64,000 nt of DNA from Chitinophaga eiseniae. Its GTDB lineage: Bacteria; Bacteroidota; Bacteroidia; Chitinophagales; Chitinophagaceae. The notes under the pieces were generated by a model that saw only the letters and a list, made by a program, of their open reading frames with translations, did not search any database and was not told where the DNA came from. The stretch covers positions 117,476 through 181,475 of the forward strand of contig NZ_JABAHZ010000010.1 in assembly GCF_012641265.1 (NCBI RefSeq), in the 5' to 3' direction. Made by a program: the position numbers and the translations under genes. This document shows positions 17,722 through 26,501 of the stretch, piece after piece; positions within the stretch are counted from its first letter, which is position 1, and the number at the start of each line of letters is the position of its first letter.

Positions 17722-17807
17722 TCACGCCAAGGAGCAAAGAAGGAAAGACGCAAAGGAAGTAGTAATATTTTCCCTTTGCGTCTTTCCTTCTTTGCTCCTT
17801 GGCGTGA
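17722..17807. repeat. Long perfect palindrome A (35-bp arms)
   Basis: Arms at 17722-17756 and 17773-17807 are perfectly complementary over 35 bases, with a 16-base AT-rich loop. The left arm runs TCACGCCAAGGAGCAAAG, then AAGGAAAGACGCAAAGG. The element fills the whole gap between the START-like gene and the convergent ankyrin gene. It shares the AAAGACGCAAAG core with palindromes B and C. It may act as a two-way terminator. Confidence 0.9.
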
Positions 17808-17810
17808 TTA

Positions 17811-19151
17811 TTATCCTTTCAATATCTTCGTTTTTTCTGCATCAAATTCCGCGGCAGATAAAATCCCTGCATCCAACAATTCTTTCAGGTCCAGCAAGGC
17901 CTGCTTCTTATTGGTAATGCTACTGCCACCTGCAGCTGCAGGCGCTGGTGCAGTGTTTTGCACTGCTTTGGCTGCTGTAGAATTATAACTGAGCAGCAGG
18001 GCGGCAATTTCATTATACCCTTTTATGGCAGCATAGTCGATGGCTTTTTGCTCTTTGGTATTTACCACAGATACGTCGGCACCCTGTTCCAGCAGGTATT
18101 TGACAATATCCTTTTTCCCACCGGAGGCAGCGTAGTGAAGCGGTGTATTGCCCGATTCATCTTGTATATTGATGTTAGCGCCTTTTTCCAGCAGCAGCTT
18201 TACCATGCTCAGGTGGCCATTTTTGGCTGCCACATGTAAAAGGCTTTCACCACCATAACTATACGTGTGATGCAGGCTGAAAGCACTGTCCATCGATAGG
18301 TTGGATGCACTCTCCACCCAGTCGAGGTAGCTGTTCATACTGGCGGTATCGGCCGACAGCGGCTGGCTGAAATTAACATCTATGCCTTTGTCGAGGAACA
18401 GGCTCACTATTTCCTTCTGATTGTTGGCACATGCATACCAGATGGGCGACAGTCCGTTCTTAGAGGTGATAAATATATCTGCGCCCTGTTCTACCAGCAA
18501 CTGCGTAAGCGCGCGGTTGGTATCATAGCAGGCAATCAGCAGGGGCGATTCGCCGGCATGATTGATATGATTCACGGCGGCATGATTGTCGAGCAGGCAG
18601 GTAACCATCACCGGATTTTTAGCGCGAACCGCCACTATCAGCGGACTATCACCGGCTTTGTTGGTGGTGTTTACATTGGCGCCGTGGTTAATCAGCGTTT
18701 GTACGATTTCTTTATTACGCCAGGCGGCAGCAATCAGTAAAGGTGTTTCGGCCTGGTTGTTTTCCAGGTCTACTTCCACGCCCTTGTCCAGCAAGGCATC
18801 CACCAGTTCTTTTTGTCCGGTTTTGGCGGTAAGGTGCAATAGGCTATTTCCCTGCAGATCGTTGATATTGGTGCGGGCGCCTTTTTCCAACAGGTAAAGG
18901 GCTGCCTGTTTTTGTTTTTGCAGGCAGGCAAAGTAAAAGGGCGTTTCCCCGTTATGATCTTCATAATCCAGGTCGGCACCGGCTTCCAGCAATAACTTTA
19001 CCATATCCAGGTAGCCATGATGCGCGGTATAGTGGAGGGCTGTCCTGCCTTTTTCATCCGTGTAGGCAACATCCACTTCGTTGTTAGCCAGTAATATCTC
19101 TGCTATTTTGCGTTTGCCGCTTTCACAGGCAATAATAAATGACATGGACAT
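17811..19151 (-). CDS. Ankyrin-repeat protein with C-terminal SHOCT domain
   Basis: The 446-residue product has about ten ankyrin repeats (GRTALHYTAHHGYLDMVKLL, GNTPLHYAASGGKKDIVKYL) with canonical TPLH and LLL.GA motifs. A less regular insert lies near residues 260-300. An Ala/Pro linker leads to a C-terminal SHOCT-like helix pair (LDLKELLDAGILSAAEFDAE, then KTKIL). There is no signal peptide. Ankyrin stacks bind proteins; the SHOCT tail is often found on secreted or oligomerising proteins. It is second in an operon, four bases after the upstream ankyrin gene. The partner and role are unknown. Confidence 0.9.
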   Translation of the reverse strand: MSMSFIIACESGKRKIAEILLANNEVDVAYTDEKGRTALHYTAHHGYLDMVKLLLEAGADLDYEDHNGETPFYFACLQKQKQAALYLLEKGARTNINDLQGNSLLHLTAKTGQKELVDALLDKGVEVDLENNQAETPLLIAAAWRNKEIVQTLINHGANVNTTNKAGDSPLIVAVRAKNPVMVTCLLDNHAAVNHINHAGESPLLIACYDTNRALTQLLVEQGADIFITSKNGLSPIWYACANNQKEIVSLFLDKGIDVNFSQPLSADTASMNSYLDWVESASNLSMDSAFSLHHTYSYGGESLLHVAAKNGHLSMVKLLLEKGANINIQDESGNTPLHYAASGGKKDIVKYLLEQGADVSVVNTKEQKAIDYAAIKGYNEIAALLLSYNSTAAKAVQNTAPAPAAAGGSSITNKKQALLDLKELLDAGILSAAEFDAEKTKILKG

Positions 19152-19155
19152 AGTG

Positions 19156-20343
19156 CTATGCTTTATGTTTTAAGAGTAACTCCACTGCTTTGGCTTTCAG
19201 GTTATCCTGTGCGGCCAGGTCCATGGGAAGTTGATCAAGGTCGTTGGTAATATTGGGATCGGCGCCCTGCTCCAGCAGTATTTTCACTTTCCGGTACAGC
19301 TGTTTGGCGGCTTCCTGGTCGTAGTTAACGTTATACGCGCAAACTTTATGCAGCAGGGTATTGCCCTGGTTATCCCGGCGATCGAGGGTTACGGCGCCGG
19401 CATCCAGTACGGCTTGCAGGGTATCGGCCGGCTGTTCGGTGATCCAGTCCAGGGCCGCTTTGTCGGTGCCATAATAAATGGATGTTTGATAGATATCAGC
19501 GCCATCCTGCAGTAGCGCCTTCAGCAGTTCAACTTCCGACTCGCTTCCGCGGCGGCGCATGCGTACGGCGCCACCAAGAACGGTTTCCCCGTTTTTATTG
19601 ACGATGTCAAAATCGGGCGATGCGTAGGCCGTCAGCTTGCGATAGAGTTTCGTATCACATACCTGGTGAACGATAGCGGCATAAAACACGGTTTCCCCAT
19701 CTTTGCCCGGTTGGTTAGGATCTGCACCCTGTTGCAGTAACAGGTCGATATACTTCTCTTTCCTTTTTCCTACTGCCAGGTGCAGCGGCGTTTCCCGTAC
19801 AATATTGCCGGCATTGGGGTCCAGGCCTTCCTGTATAAGATATTCCAGGTATACTACGCCGGTATCTTCTTTAATACCAAATTCCTGTACTATTTTATAG
19901 AGATAATTTTCCTCGTAGTTGTTTTTGTATTGGAGGTTGCAACCTGCATCTACCAGCGCTTTAATCGCTTCTATCGGGGCAGAGAGATTGAAAGCCAGTT
20001 CCAGCAAGGTTTTATCCTGTACGGCATCGTTGATATTATCCAGCCTGGAGAGGAAGGAAGACAGGAAGCTGAGTTCCTCGGGGCTGTTGCCCAGGTAGCG
20101 GAACAGGCTTTCAAATACGCTGCCATCCAGCTTTTCATATTCGTATACATCGGTTTCAATGATACGATCTTTGATCATAGCATCGATGATATCGAAGGCT
20201 TTTAACCGGAACAAGGTATCCAGTATTTGTCTTTTGTCGTGAGCCAGGTCTTTCGGTAATTTTTCTCCGTCAGCTAGTTTTTGACGGACTTCTGCTACAT
20301 TACCTCTTCTCAGCGCATCGGTCAGCGCATTTGTTTCGTGCAT
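19156..20343 (-). CDS. Ankyrin-repeat protein
   Basis: The 395-residue product has degenerate N-terminal helices (residues 1-130) and better ankyrin repeats from about 150 onward (ETPLHLAVGKRKEKYIDLLL, GNTLLHKVCAYNV, ILLEQGADPNITNDLDQLP). No signal peptide, membrane helix or enzymatic domain is seen. It is first of the two-gene ankyrin operon and probably acts as a protein-binding partner of the second product. The ATG at 20343 is the first in frame. Confidence 0.88.
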   Translation of the reverse strand: MHETNALTDALRRGNVAEVRQKLADGEKLPKDLAHDKRQILDTLFRLKAFDIIDAMIKDRIIETDVYEYEKLDGSVFESLFRYLGNSPEELSFLSSFLSRLDNINDAVQDKTLLELAFNLSAPIEAIKALVDAGCNLQYKNNYEENYLYKIVQEFGIKEDTGVVYLEYLIQEGLDPNAGNIVRETPLHLAVGKRKEKYIDLLLQQGADPNQPGKDGETVFYAAIVHQVCDTKLYRKLTAYASPDFDIVNKNGETVLGGAVRMRRRGSESEVELLKALLQDGADIYQTSIYYGTDKAALDWITEQPADTLQAVLDAGAVTLDRRDNQGNTLLHKVCAYNVNYDQEAAKQLYRKVKILLEQGADPNITNDLDQLPMDLAAQDNLKAKAVELLLKHKA

Positions 20344-20571
20344 AGTTTCCTGATTTTTCGGGTCAATTTTTTGGTTTGAGATATGGATCTCCTGAAAGCA
20401 TCTGCCTGAGTTAACAATAACAAACCTTTGCGGGCATAGCAGTCAATAGGATCAAACTTCCGATATTTCTCCCGAAAATTCAAGAAACCGTCAAAAAAAG
20501 TGTATATCCGGATGAAAATTGGCCTGTTTTCTCCGGAAAAATAACAAGAAGATCATACGTGGTTCTCCGGT

Positions 20572-21816
20572 TCAATGGATAGTATCGGTATGGCTGTTAT
20601 AAATAATTTTCCCGTTACGGATCGTATACACCACATCTGCAAAATGGCGGACGTCGTCGTGCGGATCGGCCTGCAGTATAACGAAGTCGCCATCCATGCC
20701 TTTGGCAATGCGGCCGCTATGTGCGTCCTGCCCAAATCTGCGTGCAGGCGTTATCGTTAGGGAGGCCAGGATCTGGTCAAAGTTTAGCCCGGCTGCCGCC
20801 AATAGCATAAATTCTTCCGTGGTGCTATAGTCGGAGATATAGCCCACATCGGTGCCAAAGAGGATTTCGCCTCCTGCGGCAGCATAAGCCCGGAGCTGTT
20901 GCAGGGCGGTTGTTACCAGTGGATTATCCTGCCAGGGGATATGCTTTTTCTCCAGTTCCCACTTGTATAGTTTCAGGGTAGGGATGAGGGCTATTTTATG
21001 CTGGAGCAGCAGGGTCACTTCTTCCTTATTCCAGTTACGATAGCCATCGGGCGATACATGTGCCAGGATGTCGACGCCGCCGGCAATGGCAATAGTCAGG
21101 CCGGTATCGGCAGTGGGATGGGCAAAAACCGGTTTGTGATACCGGTGGGCGGTGCGACTGGCAGCCTGTAATATATCTACCGGCATCGGGACTACGCCAT
21201 GTCCATCGGGAGAAGCCGACCACAACTTGATACCATCGGCGCCGGCTTGTATCTGCTGCATCACAAACGCTTCCGCTTCCGCCGGGGTATTGATTTCCGG
21301 GAGCTTCAACGGTTGTATATAAAAAGGGCTTCCATGCGGGGGCACAAAAGGCACGCCTACCGTGAGTATCGCCGGGCCATTCACTTCCCCCGACGCCACC
21401 CTGGCTTTCAGCGCCAGCAGGTTAGGATAGTCCAGCGCAGCCAGGTCAAATACATGGGTAAAACCATGACTGTTGATCATGTTATTCATATGCCGGGTTA
21501 ATTCCGCCGCAGGTGCGTTGGCCGCATTGGCCCACTCAGGAGCAATAAAATGCACATGGCTGTTCCAGAATCCTGCCATCATCACCAATCCTTTGCAGTC
21601 CAGCACTTCCGCTTGCGCGGGGATCTTTATCGTTTTACTGTTTCCCACGGCGGTTATTTTTCCGCCAGTAATGATCACGGTACTATTTTCCAGCGGTGGT
21701 TTTCCGGGAGAAGTGTAGATACGTGCGCCGGTCAGTGCCAGGCACGAATGAACGGGCGTTTGGGCATAACCGGTGCTGCAAAGCAAGGATAGTAACAGGA
21801 GCAGATATGTTTTCAT
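20572..21816 (-). CDS. Secreted amidohydrolase (imidazolonepropionase-like)
   Basis: The 414-residue product has a signal peptide (MKTYLLLLLSLLCSTGYAQ). The metal-dependent amidohydrolase fold is seen in the N-terminal strand (ARIYTSPGKPPLENSTVIIT), the HxH metal motif in GFWNSHVHF, Lys in GADGIKLW, His in PVFAHPT and DILAHVS, the catalytic Asp in FGTDVG and the C-terminal beta-sandwich (GRIAKGMDGDFVILQADP). The usual Asp before HxH is Asn here. Such enzymes hydrolyse cyclic amides, peptides or related bonds; the substrate is not predictable. The gene is monocistronic by layout. Confidence 0.9.
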   Translation of the reverse strand: MKTYLLLLLSLLCSTGYAQTPVHSCLALTGARIYTSPGKPPLENSTVIITGGKITAVGNSKTIKIPAQAEVLDCKGLVMMAGFWNSHVHFIAPEWANAANAPAAELTRHMNNMINSHGFTHVFDLAALDYPNLLALKARVASGEVNGPAILTVGVPFVPPHGSPFYIQPLKLPEINTPAEAEAFVMQQIQAGADGIKLWSASPDGHGVVPMPVDILQAASRTAHRYHKPVFAHPTADTGLTIAIAGGVDILAHVSPDGYRNWNKEEVTLLLQHKIALIPTLKLYKWELEKKHIPWQDNPLVTTALQQLRAYAAAGGEILFGTDVGYISDYSTTEEFMLLAAAGLNFDQILASLTITPARRFGQDAHSGRIAKGMDGDFVILQADPHDDVRHFADVVYTIRNGKIIYNSHTDTIH

Positions 21817-21961
21817 GATGTGGGTATTTCTACTATGAAAATAACGATTAATACAGGTATACCATCAAACTGGTACCAACCGGAACGCTGGCGTGATGAA
21901 AAGCCCGTTTTTTGTAATAATGCATAGAAAGCAGGATATTACAATACCTGAAACATTGTTT

Positions 21962-22441
21962 ATGAACTCAACCAAACAAATCGCCAAACATTTCCGGGAT
22001 GTTCACCTGGGAGGAAACTGGACCAGCGTTAACCTGAAAGACACACTGGCCGGTATCAACTGGCAGCAGGCCACGACGAGGATCGATGATCTCAACACCA
22101 TTGCTGTATTGGTATTTCACATTAACTACTACGTGGGTGTTATCACCAGGGTATTACAGGGTGGTCCGCTGGAAGGTAATGATAAACTGAGCTTCAACGT
22201 ACCGCCGATATCTTCTGAAGAAGCGTGGCAGGCGCTGGTCAATAAAGCGATTACAGAAGCAGAACAGATGACCATGCTGATCGAAAAACTCGATGATGCT
22301 ACCCTACAGGAAAACTTTACGGATCCTAAATATGGTAGCTATTTCAGAAATTTACTGGGGGTAACGGAGCATACACATTATCACCTGGGGCAGATCGCTA
22401 TCCTGAAAAAGATCATCCGTAACAGGGGGATGTTATCATGA
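21962..22441 (+). CDS. DinB-like/DUF1572 metal-binding four-helix protein
   Basis: The ATG at 21962 (MNSTKQIAKHF) gives 159 residues and matches the family start; the in-frame ATG at 21893 adds a non-conserved leader. Putative metal-binding His residues occur in LVFHINYY and TEHTHYHLGQI, as in DinB/YfiT proteins. The family forms four-helix bundles related to thiol-dependent transferases. The specific reaction is unknown. A possible unit with the next two genes is suggested by common strand and gaps of about 60 and 45 bases. Confidence 0.85.
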   Translation: MNSTKQIAKHFRDVHLGGNWTSVNLKDTLAGINWQQATTRIDDLNTIAVLVFHINYYVGVITRVLQGGPLEGNDKLSFNVPPISSEEAWQALVNKAITEAEQMTMLIEKLDDATLQENFTDPKYGSYFRNLLGVTEHTHYHLGQIAILKKIIRNRGMLS

Positions 22442-22501
22442 TAGGTTGATTTTACGTATATTTATGAAGGGAATGCACAATTGTATCAAAATCAGGTATA
22501 C

Positions 22502-22891
22502 ATGAATCCTCCGGATCACCTTCCAATTATAAAGGGCGTAATTGCCGATTACTATTATGATCCATCCGGCATTTTATATTCCTATTCCAAAGGCATACGC
22601 AGAACAGTGGAAAATATTTCCGGCAATATCGCATTGGTAAAGCAGGTGACGGGTAATAAGAAGGTGCCGTTGCTGATATATCTTACCGATTCTCCTGTTC
22701 CTGATAAGGCCACCCGCGAATTTTCTACCACGCAATTACCGCACGTATATACCGCTATGGCCATGGTGTCTAAACCCGGCCTGTCGCAGCTGATCATGCG
22801 TATCCTGTTTAAATTAAAGACGCCTCCTATTCCCATGAAATCATTTACCCGGGATACAGAGGCAAGAGAATGGCTATTGCAGTTTGTTTAA
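22502..22891 (+). CDS. STAS/SpoIIAA-like small protein
   Basis: The 129-residue product starts from the ATG at 22502; a TTG start at 22481 is possible but less likely. The pattern of a beta strand (VIADYYYDPSGILYSYS), LLIYLTDSPVPDK, then a central helix and the ending MKSFTRDTEAREWLLQFV, resembles the STAS-like family in which the last phrase (F.D...A..WL) is typical. No catalytic residue was recognised. It may bind nucleotides or lipids or act as a protein-interaction module. Confidence 0.65.
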   Translation: MNPPDHLPIIKGVIADYYYDPSGILYSYSKGIRRTVENISGNIALVKQVTGNKKVPLLIYLTDSPVPDKATREFSTTQLPHVYTAMAMVSKPGLSQLIMRILFKLKTPPIPMKSFTRDTEAREWLLQFV

Positions 22892-22936
22892 TGGGCAAAC
22901 AAGTACCTGTTGTCAAATACACTTAAACTGTTACAT

Positions 22937-23329
22937 ATGAACTGGAGTCTGATTTTCAAATTATCGCTCTTTGGCCTGGCCATGGCGCTTGGCACCGTTT
23001 ATTTTATCCCTTCCAACGTAGAACCATTCTGCTGGGTAATTATTTTCATCATCTGCGCTTATTTCATTGCGAAGTACTGCACCGCAAGGTTTTTCCAGCA
23101 TGGATTTATGGTGAGCATTTTTAATTGTGTATGGATTACTGCCATACATATACTGCTGTTTAAAACCTACCTCTCATGGCATCCAAAAGAGGCCGAAATG
23201 ATGACACATATGCCATTGCCAGATAGTCCCCGTTTAATGATGCTCATGACAGGGCCGGTGATCGGCGTTATCTCCGGGCTGGTACAGGGATTGTTCGCCT
23301 ATGTGGCATCGAAGGCGATAAAGCGCTGA
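22937..23329 (+). CDS. Small multi-pass membrane protein, unknown function
   Basis: The 130-residue product starts from the ATG at 22937 (MNWSLIFKLSLFGLAMALG); an in-frame TTG at 22910 is less likely. Four hydrophobic segments are seen: about 5-25, 32-50 (FCWVIIFIICAYFIAKYC), 58-76 and 103-125 (LMTGPVIGVISGLVQGLFAY). The short loop FKTYLSWHPKEAEMMTHMP faces one side. I do not recognise a named family. Confidence 0.65.
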   Translation: MNWSLIFKLSLFGLAMALGTVYFIPSNVEPFCWVIIFIICAYFIAKYCTARFFQHGFMVSIFNCVWITAIHILLFKTYLSWHPKEAEMMTHMPLPDSPRLMMLMTGPVIGVISGLVQGLFAYVASKAIKR

Positions 23330-23348
23330 TGACAACGGGCCATCGGTT

Positions 23349-25331
23349 TTATATCGGCATCCTTTTATAGAAAACCTGTTTCAGGTTATCGCAAGACTTA
23401 GGCGTTACCACCAATGGTATTTTTTCTACCAGTATCTGGCTACTGTCCAGTCCAAACGCTTTACTGTCTGAAGTAGCCAGTTTGTTGATAGCAAAATAGC
23501 TGTTGAGAATAAAACCTTCGCTGACGGAAAACTCATTATCGTACGACAGCACATTTTCGAAGATGACGAACTTATAGTTGTTCAGGTTTTCGGCGATGAG
23601 TGCGGGGTAGCGTTGAAGAATATTCAACTCCTTGTTTTGCAGCATATCTTTTACCACGCTCCTGAACATCAGGCCTATCCTGGGTTGTACACGGAAGCCC
23701 AACCGGAAATCTATGCGGATAACTTTACCTTCGCTCATTTCTTCCACGCCATATTCCATGGTGAAAGGCTCGTCGGTACGTTCCAGGTGTATCAGCCAGT
23801 ACATATCCGCGCGCTTGGGAGTTTTCTCGAAGATGGACGTCAACACCCTTTTTTCAATCTGGTTGGCATGATCTGCTTTCGTGAGATAAATTAAGTGCGA
23901 CGAAGTTTTTGGCGTGGTAACGTCGTTACTCAAGGCAGCTACCTGCGGCAGGTATTTATTCAGATGCACAAAACTGAGGAAGCGGTTGGTGATCTTACGG
24001 GCGTTGAACCAGATGTACATCGTGGAGATCAGCCCCAGTTCAAATACCAGGAAGAACAACCGTTTAACGATCTTTACCGCATTGGCTACAAAGAAGGAGG
24101 ATTCTACCGCAATAAACAACAACATGATCACCGATACGATCCATAAAGGATAATGCTTTACATAGCGGAGGAAGTAAAACATCAGTATAGTGGTCATCAG
24201 CATGGCGATGGTGATGGAAAAGCCATAGGCCGCAGTCATCGATTCGCTGGTGCGGAAGTATAATACTACCAGGAAACAGCCAATGCAGAGTATCCAGTTA
24301 ATGCTGGGGATATAGATTTGTCCGCGGATATTGGTAGGAAATTTCACCGTTACTTTGGGCCAGAAATTTAAGCTGATGGCTTCACTGATCAGGGTAAAAG
24401 AACCGCTGATCAGGGCCTGGCTGGCAATAATGGAGGCGCAGGTAGCAATCAGGATGGAAGGCAACAGGAACCAATGCGGCACAATGGCGAAAAACGGGTT
24501 AGCCCCATCCAGGCTGGTTTTGTGCTGTAATAATGTCCAGGCGCCTTGTCCCAGGTAATTGAGGATCAATGTTACTTTTACAAATATCCATGACGCCTGG
24601 ATATTCTTTTTACCGCAGTGCCCCAGGTCAGAATACAGGGCTTCAGCCCCCGTAGTGCAGAGGAATACGGCGCCCAGCAGCCAGAATCCTTTGGGATGGG
24701 CCGTCAGTAATTCCAGCCCGTATTTGGGATTTAAGGCCAGGAAGATATGTGGATAATGAATAATCTGACTGATACCCAATATGCCCAGCATCATAAACCA
24801 AAGGAACATGACCGGGCCAAACGCGCCGCCGACTATTTTTGTACCGAAGCGCTGGAAGATAAAAAGCGCGAGGATAATTACCAGCACAATTTCTACCACC
24901 AGGTTATTACCGGGAACAATAACGTCTTTCAGCCAGGGAACCATGTTCAGGCCTTCTATTGCTGAGGTTACGGTAATGGGAGGTGTGATAATGCCATCTG
25001 CCAGCAGGGTACCGGCGCCAATGATGGCAGGGAAGACCAACTTCGGCCCAAATCGCCGTACCAGCGCATACAGGGAAAATACACCGCCCTCACCCCGGTT
25101 ATCGGCTTGGAGGGTAATGATCACATATTTGAAAGTGGTTTGCAGGGTCAGTGTCCAGAAAATACAGGAGATGGCGCCAAACACGAGGTGCTCATCAATA
25201 AACCCGCCATCATTCATAATGGTCTGAAAAGTATATAGGGGAGAGGTACCAATATCTCCATAAATAATTCCAAGTGCAATCAACAGACCAGCGGTCGTAA
25301 TGCGCTTAAAATGACGATGATGAGCATCCAT
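23349..25331 (-). CDS. kup: Kup-type low-affinity potassium transporter
   Basis: The ATG at 25331 (MDAHHRHFKRITTAG) gives 660 residues, close to the family norm; the frame extends upstream to 25394 without conserved sequence. The signature GIIYGDIGTSPLYTFQT near residue 20 and twelve membrane helices are present, with EALYSDLGHCG in the middle. The last 200 residues form the cytoplasmic domain. It is an inner-membrane K+/H+ symporter. No KdpD or Ktr genes are nearby and the gene appears monocistronic. Confidence 0.95.
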   Translation of the reverse strand: MDAHHRHFKRITTAGLLIALGIIYGDIGTSPLYTFQTIMNDGGFIDEHLVFGAISCIFWTLTLQTTFKYVIITLQADNRGEGGVFSLYALVRRFGPKLVFPAIIGAGTLLADGIITPPITVTSAIEGLNMVPWLKDVIVPGNNLVVEIVLVIILALFIFQRFGTKIVGGAFGPVMFLWFMMLGILGISQIIHYPHIFLALNPKYGLELLTAHPKGFWLLGAVFLCTTGAEALYSDLGHCGKKNIQASWIFVKVTLILNYLGQGAWTLLQHKTSLDGANPFFAIVPHWFLLPSILIATCASIIASQALISGSFTLISEAISLNFWPKVTVKFPTNIRGQIYIPSINWILCIGCFLVVLYFRTSESMTAAYGFSITIAMLMTTILMFYFLRYVKHYPLWIVSVIMLLFIAVESSFFVANAVKIVKRLFFLVFELGLISTMYIWFNARKITNRFLSFVHLNKYLPQVAALSNDVTTPKTSSHLIYLTKADHANQIEKRVLTSIFEKTPKRADMYWLIHLERTDEPFTMEYGVEEMSEGKVIRIDFRLGFRVQPRIGLMFRSVVKDMLQNKELNILQRYPALIAENLNNYKFVIFENVLSYDNEFSVSEGFILNSYFAINKLATSDSKAFGLDSSQILVEKIPLVVTPKSCDNLKQVFYKRMPI

Positions 25332-25514
25332 GTTGCAGGTATAAATAAAACGTATATGCCAACCCGAAAGGGCCAGGCAGCTGACAGATTCCAAGCAGGG
25401 TTTTTATACCCTGGTATAATTCGGCGCGAATGTACAACTTGTGGGGTTCACAAGGGGAGCAGAGGGGGAAGATAAAGGGGATTTTAAGCGTATTTTAAGG
25501 AGTATAGAGAAGAG

Positions 25515-25559
25515 AAAATATAAAGGCTCCGGATCATGCGACCGGAGCCTTTATATTTT
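25515..25559 (-). terminator. Bidirectional-type terminator after the porP/sprF gene
   Basis: A perfect 18-bp stem (25515-25532 with 25542-25559; core AAAGGCTCCGG) with a nine-base loop lies 15 bases past the stop of the leftward gene at 25574. A/T-rich flanks give a T tract on either strand. Confidence 0.85.
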
Positions 25560-25573
25560 AATGGGCAAAATGG

Positions 25574-26491
25574 TTACCTGGCCAGGTTAACGGTCAGGTT
25601 TATTTCAAAAGCGCCATTGGTATAATTACTTAAACCCGCGGTCTGAGAGTTGTAAATCACCTGGAAACCTGCGATAGACCTGTAATTGGCTCCGGCTCCC
25701 ACGCTAAAGCTTTTAGTACTGTGATACAGGCCGAAAACATTCAGCTGGTTTTGGAGGAAGGCAAAGTTGGCGCCGGCGTCTACAATGTCTTTGTAACCTT
25801 TGATCCCACGCAGGCAAACTTTGGGCTCAATAGAGCTCAGCTGTTCACCGGTTTCGAATTTATAGCCTGCGGCGGCAAAAAAGAGCGCCCGGTCAATCCC
25901 TGCATCCGTATCGCGGGTTTTAACGGCGCTTACCAGGTTGGGTATGGCGGCCTGAACAGTAAGACCTTTACGGGTAAATGCCATCCCGAAATCTGCTTCA
26001 AAATAGTTGTCCCTCCTGTTGAAGGCATTGATATTCGGATCGGTCACATCTCCATTGAGCTTTTGCGTATCCAGGCGCCGGGCAATGAAAGCGCCAGACA
26101 ACCCGAAATGTAATGCACTGGCACCATTTGCACTCAATGGCAGGTGATAGGCATACGTAAACGCCACCTTGGTATTGTTGAGCAACCCGGCTTTGTCGTT
26201 GTAAATATTCATGCCGATACCTACCCGTTTAAACAACATGTAGTCGGCCGACAACGCCTTCGACTCGGGCGCCCCGGGGATGCCCGACCACTGACGCCGG
26301 TAGGCCAGCGTTACATGCAACCCGGTATCTATGCCTGCCATGGCCGCATTGGCCATATAAGGCGCCTGGAAGTATTGTGCCGTCATAGGTTCATCCAACG
26401 GAGGGGTATTACCTACCGTTTGTGCGTTTGTATGAAAGCTGCTGAGGGCAAATACTCCCAGTGACATCACATATCTGATAAATTGTTTCAT
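25574..26491 (-). CDS. PorP/SprF-family type IX secretion outer membrane protein
   Basis: The 305-residue product has a signal peptide (MKQFIRYVMSLGVFALSS) and the family opening AQYFQAPYMANAAMAG, then RRQWSGIPGAPESKALSAD. The beta-barrel strand pattern ends in AFEINLTVNLAR. PorP/SprF proteins help deliver or anchor specific T9SS type B substrates at the surface. It begins ten bases after the giant gene stop, so it is almost certainly cotranscribed with and specific to that protein. Confidence 0.93.
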   Translation of the reverse strand: MKQFIRYVMSLGVFALSSFHTNAQTVGNTPPLDEPMTAQYFQAPYMANAAMAGIDTGLHVTLAYRRQWSGIPGAPESKALSADYMLFKRVGIGMNIYNDKAGLLNNTKVAFTYAYHLPLSANGASALHFGLSGAFIARRLDTQKLNGDVTDPNINAFNRRDNYFEADFGMAFTRKGLTVQAAIPNLVSAVKTRDTDAGIDRALFFAAAGYKFETGEQLSSIEPKVCLRGIKGYKDIVDAGANFAFLQNQLNVFGLYHSTKSFSVGAGANYRSIAGFQVIYNSQTAGLSNYTNGAFEINLTVNLAR

Positions 26492-26501
26492 ACCAGTTCA
26501 A

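Noticed and set aside
17722..17807. Palindrome A as an integron attC site
   Set aside because: The arms are perfect, lack attC core boxes and mismatched extrahelical bases, and no integrase or cassette array is seen.
23349..25331. Large + strand frames opposite kup
   Set aside because: The Kup frame has the family signature and membrane helices; the opposite frames are shadows.
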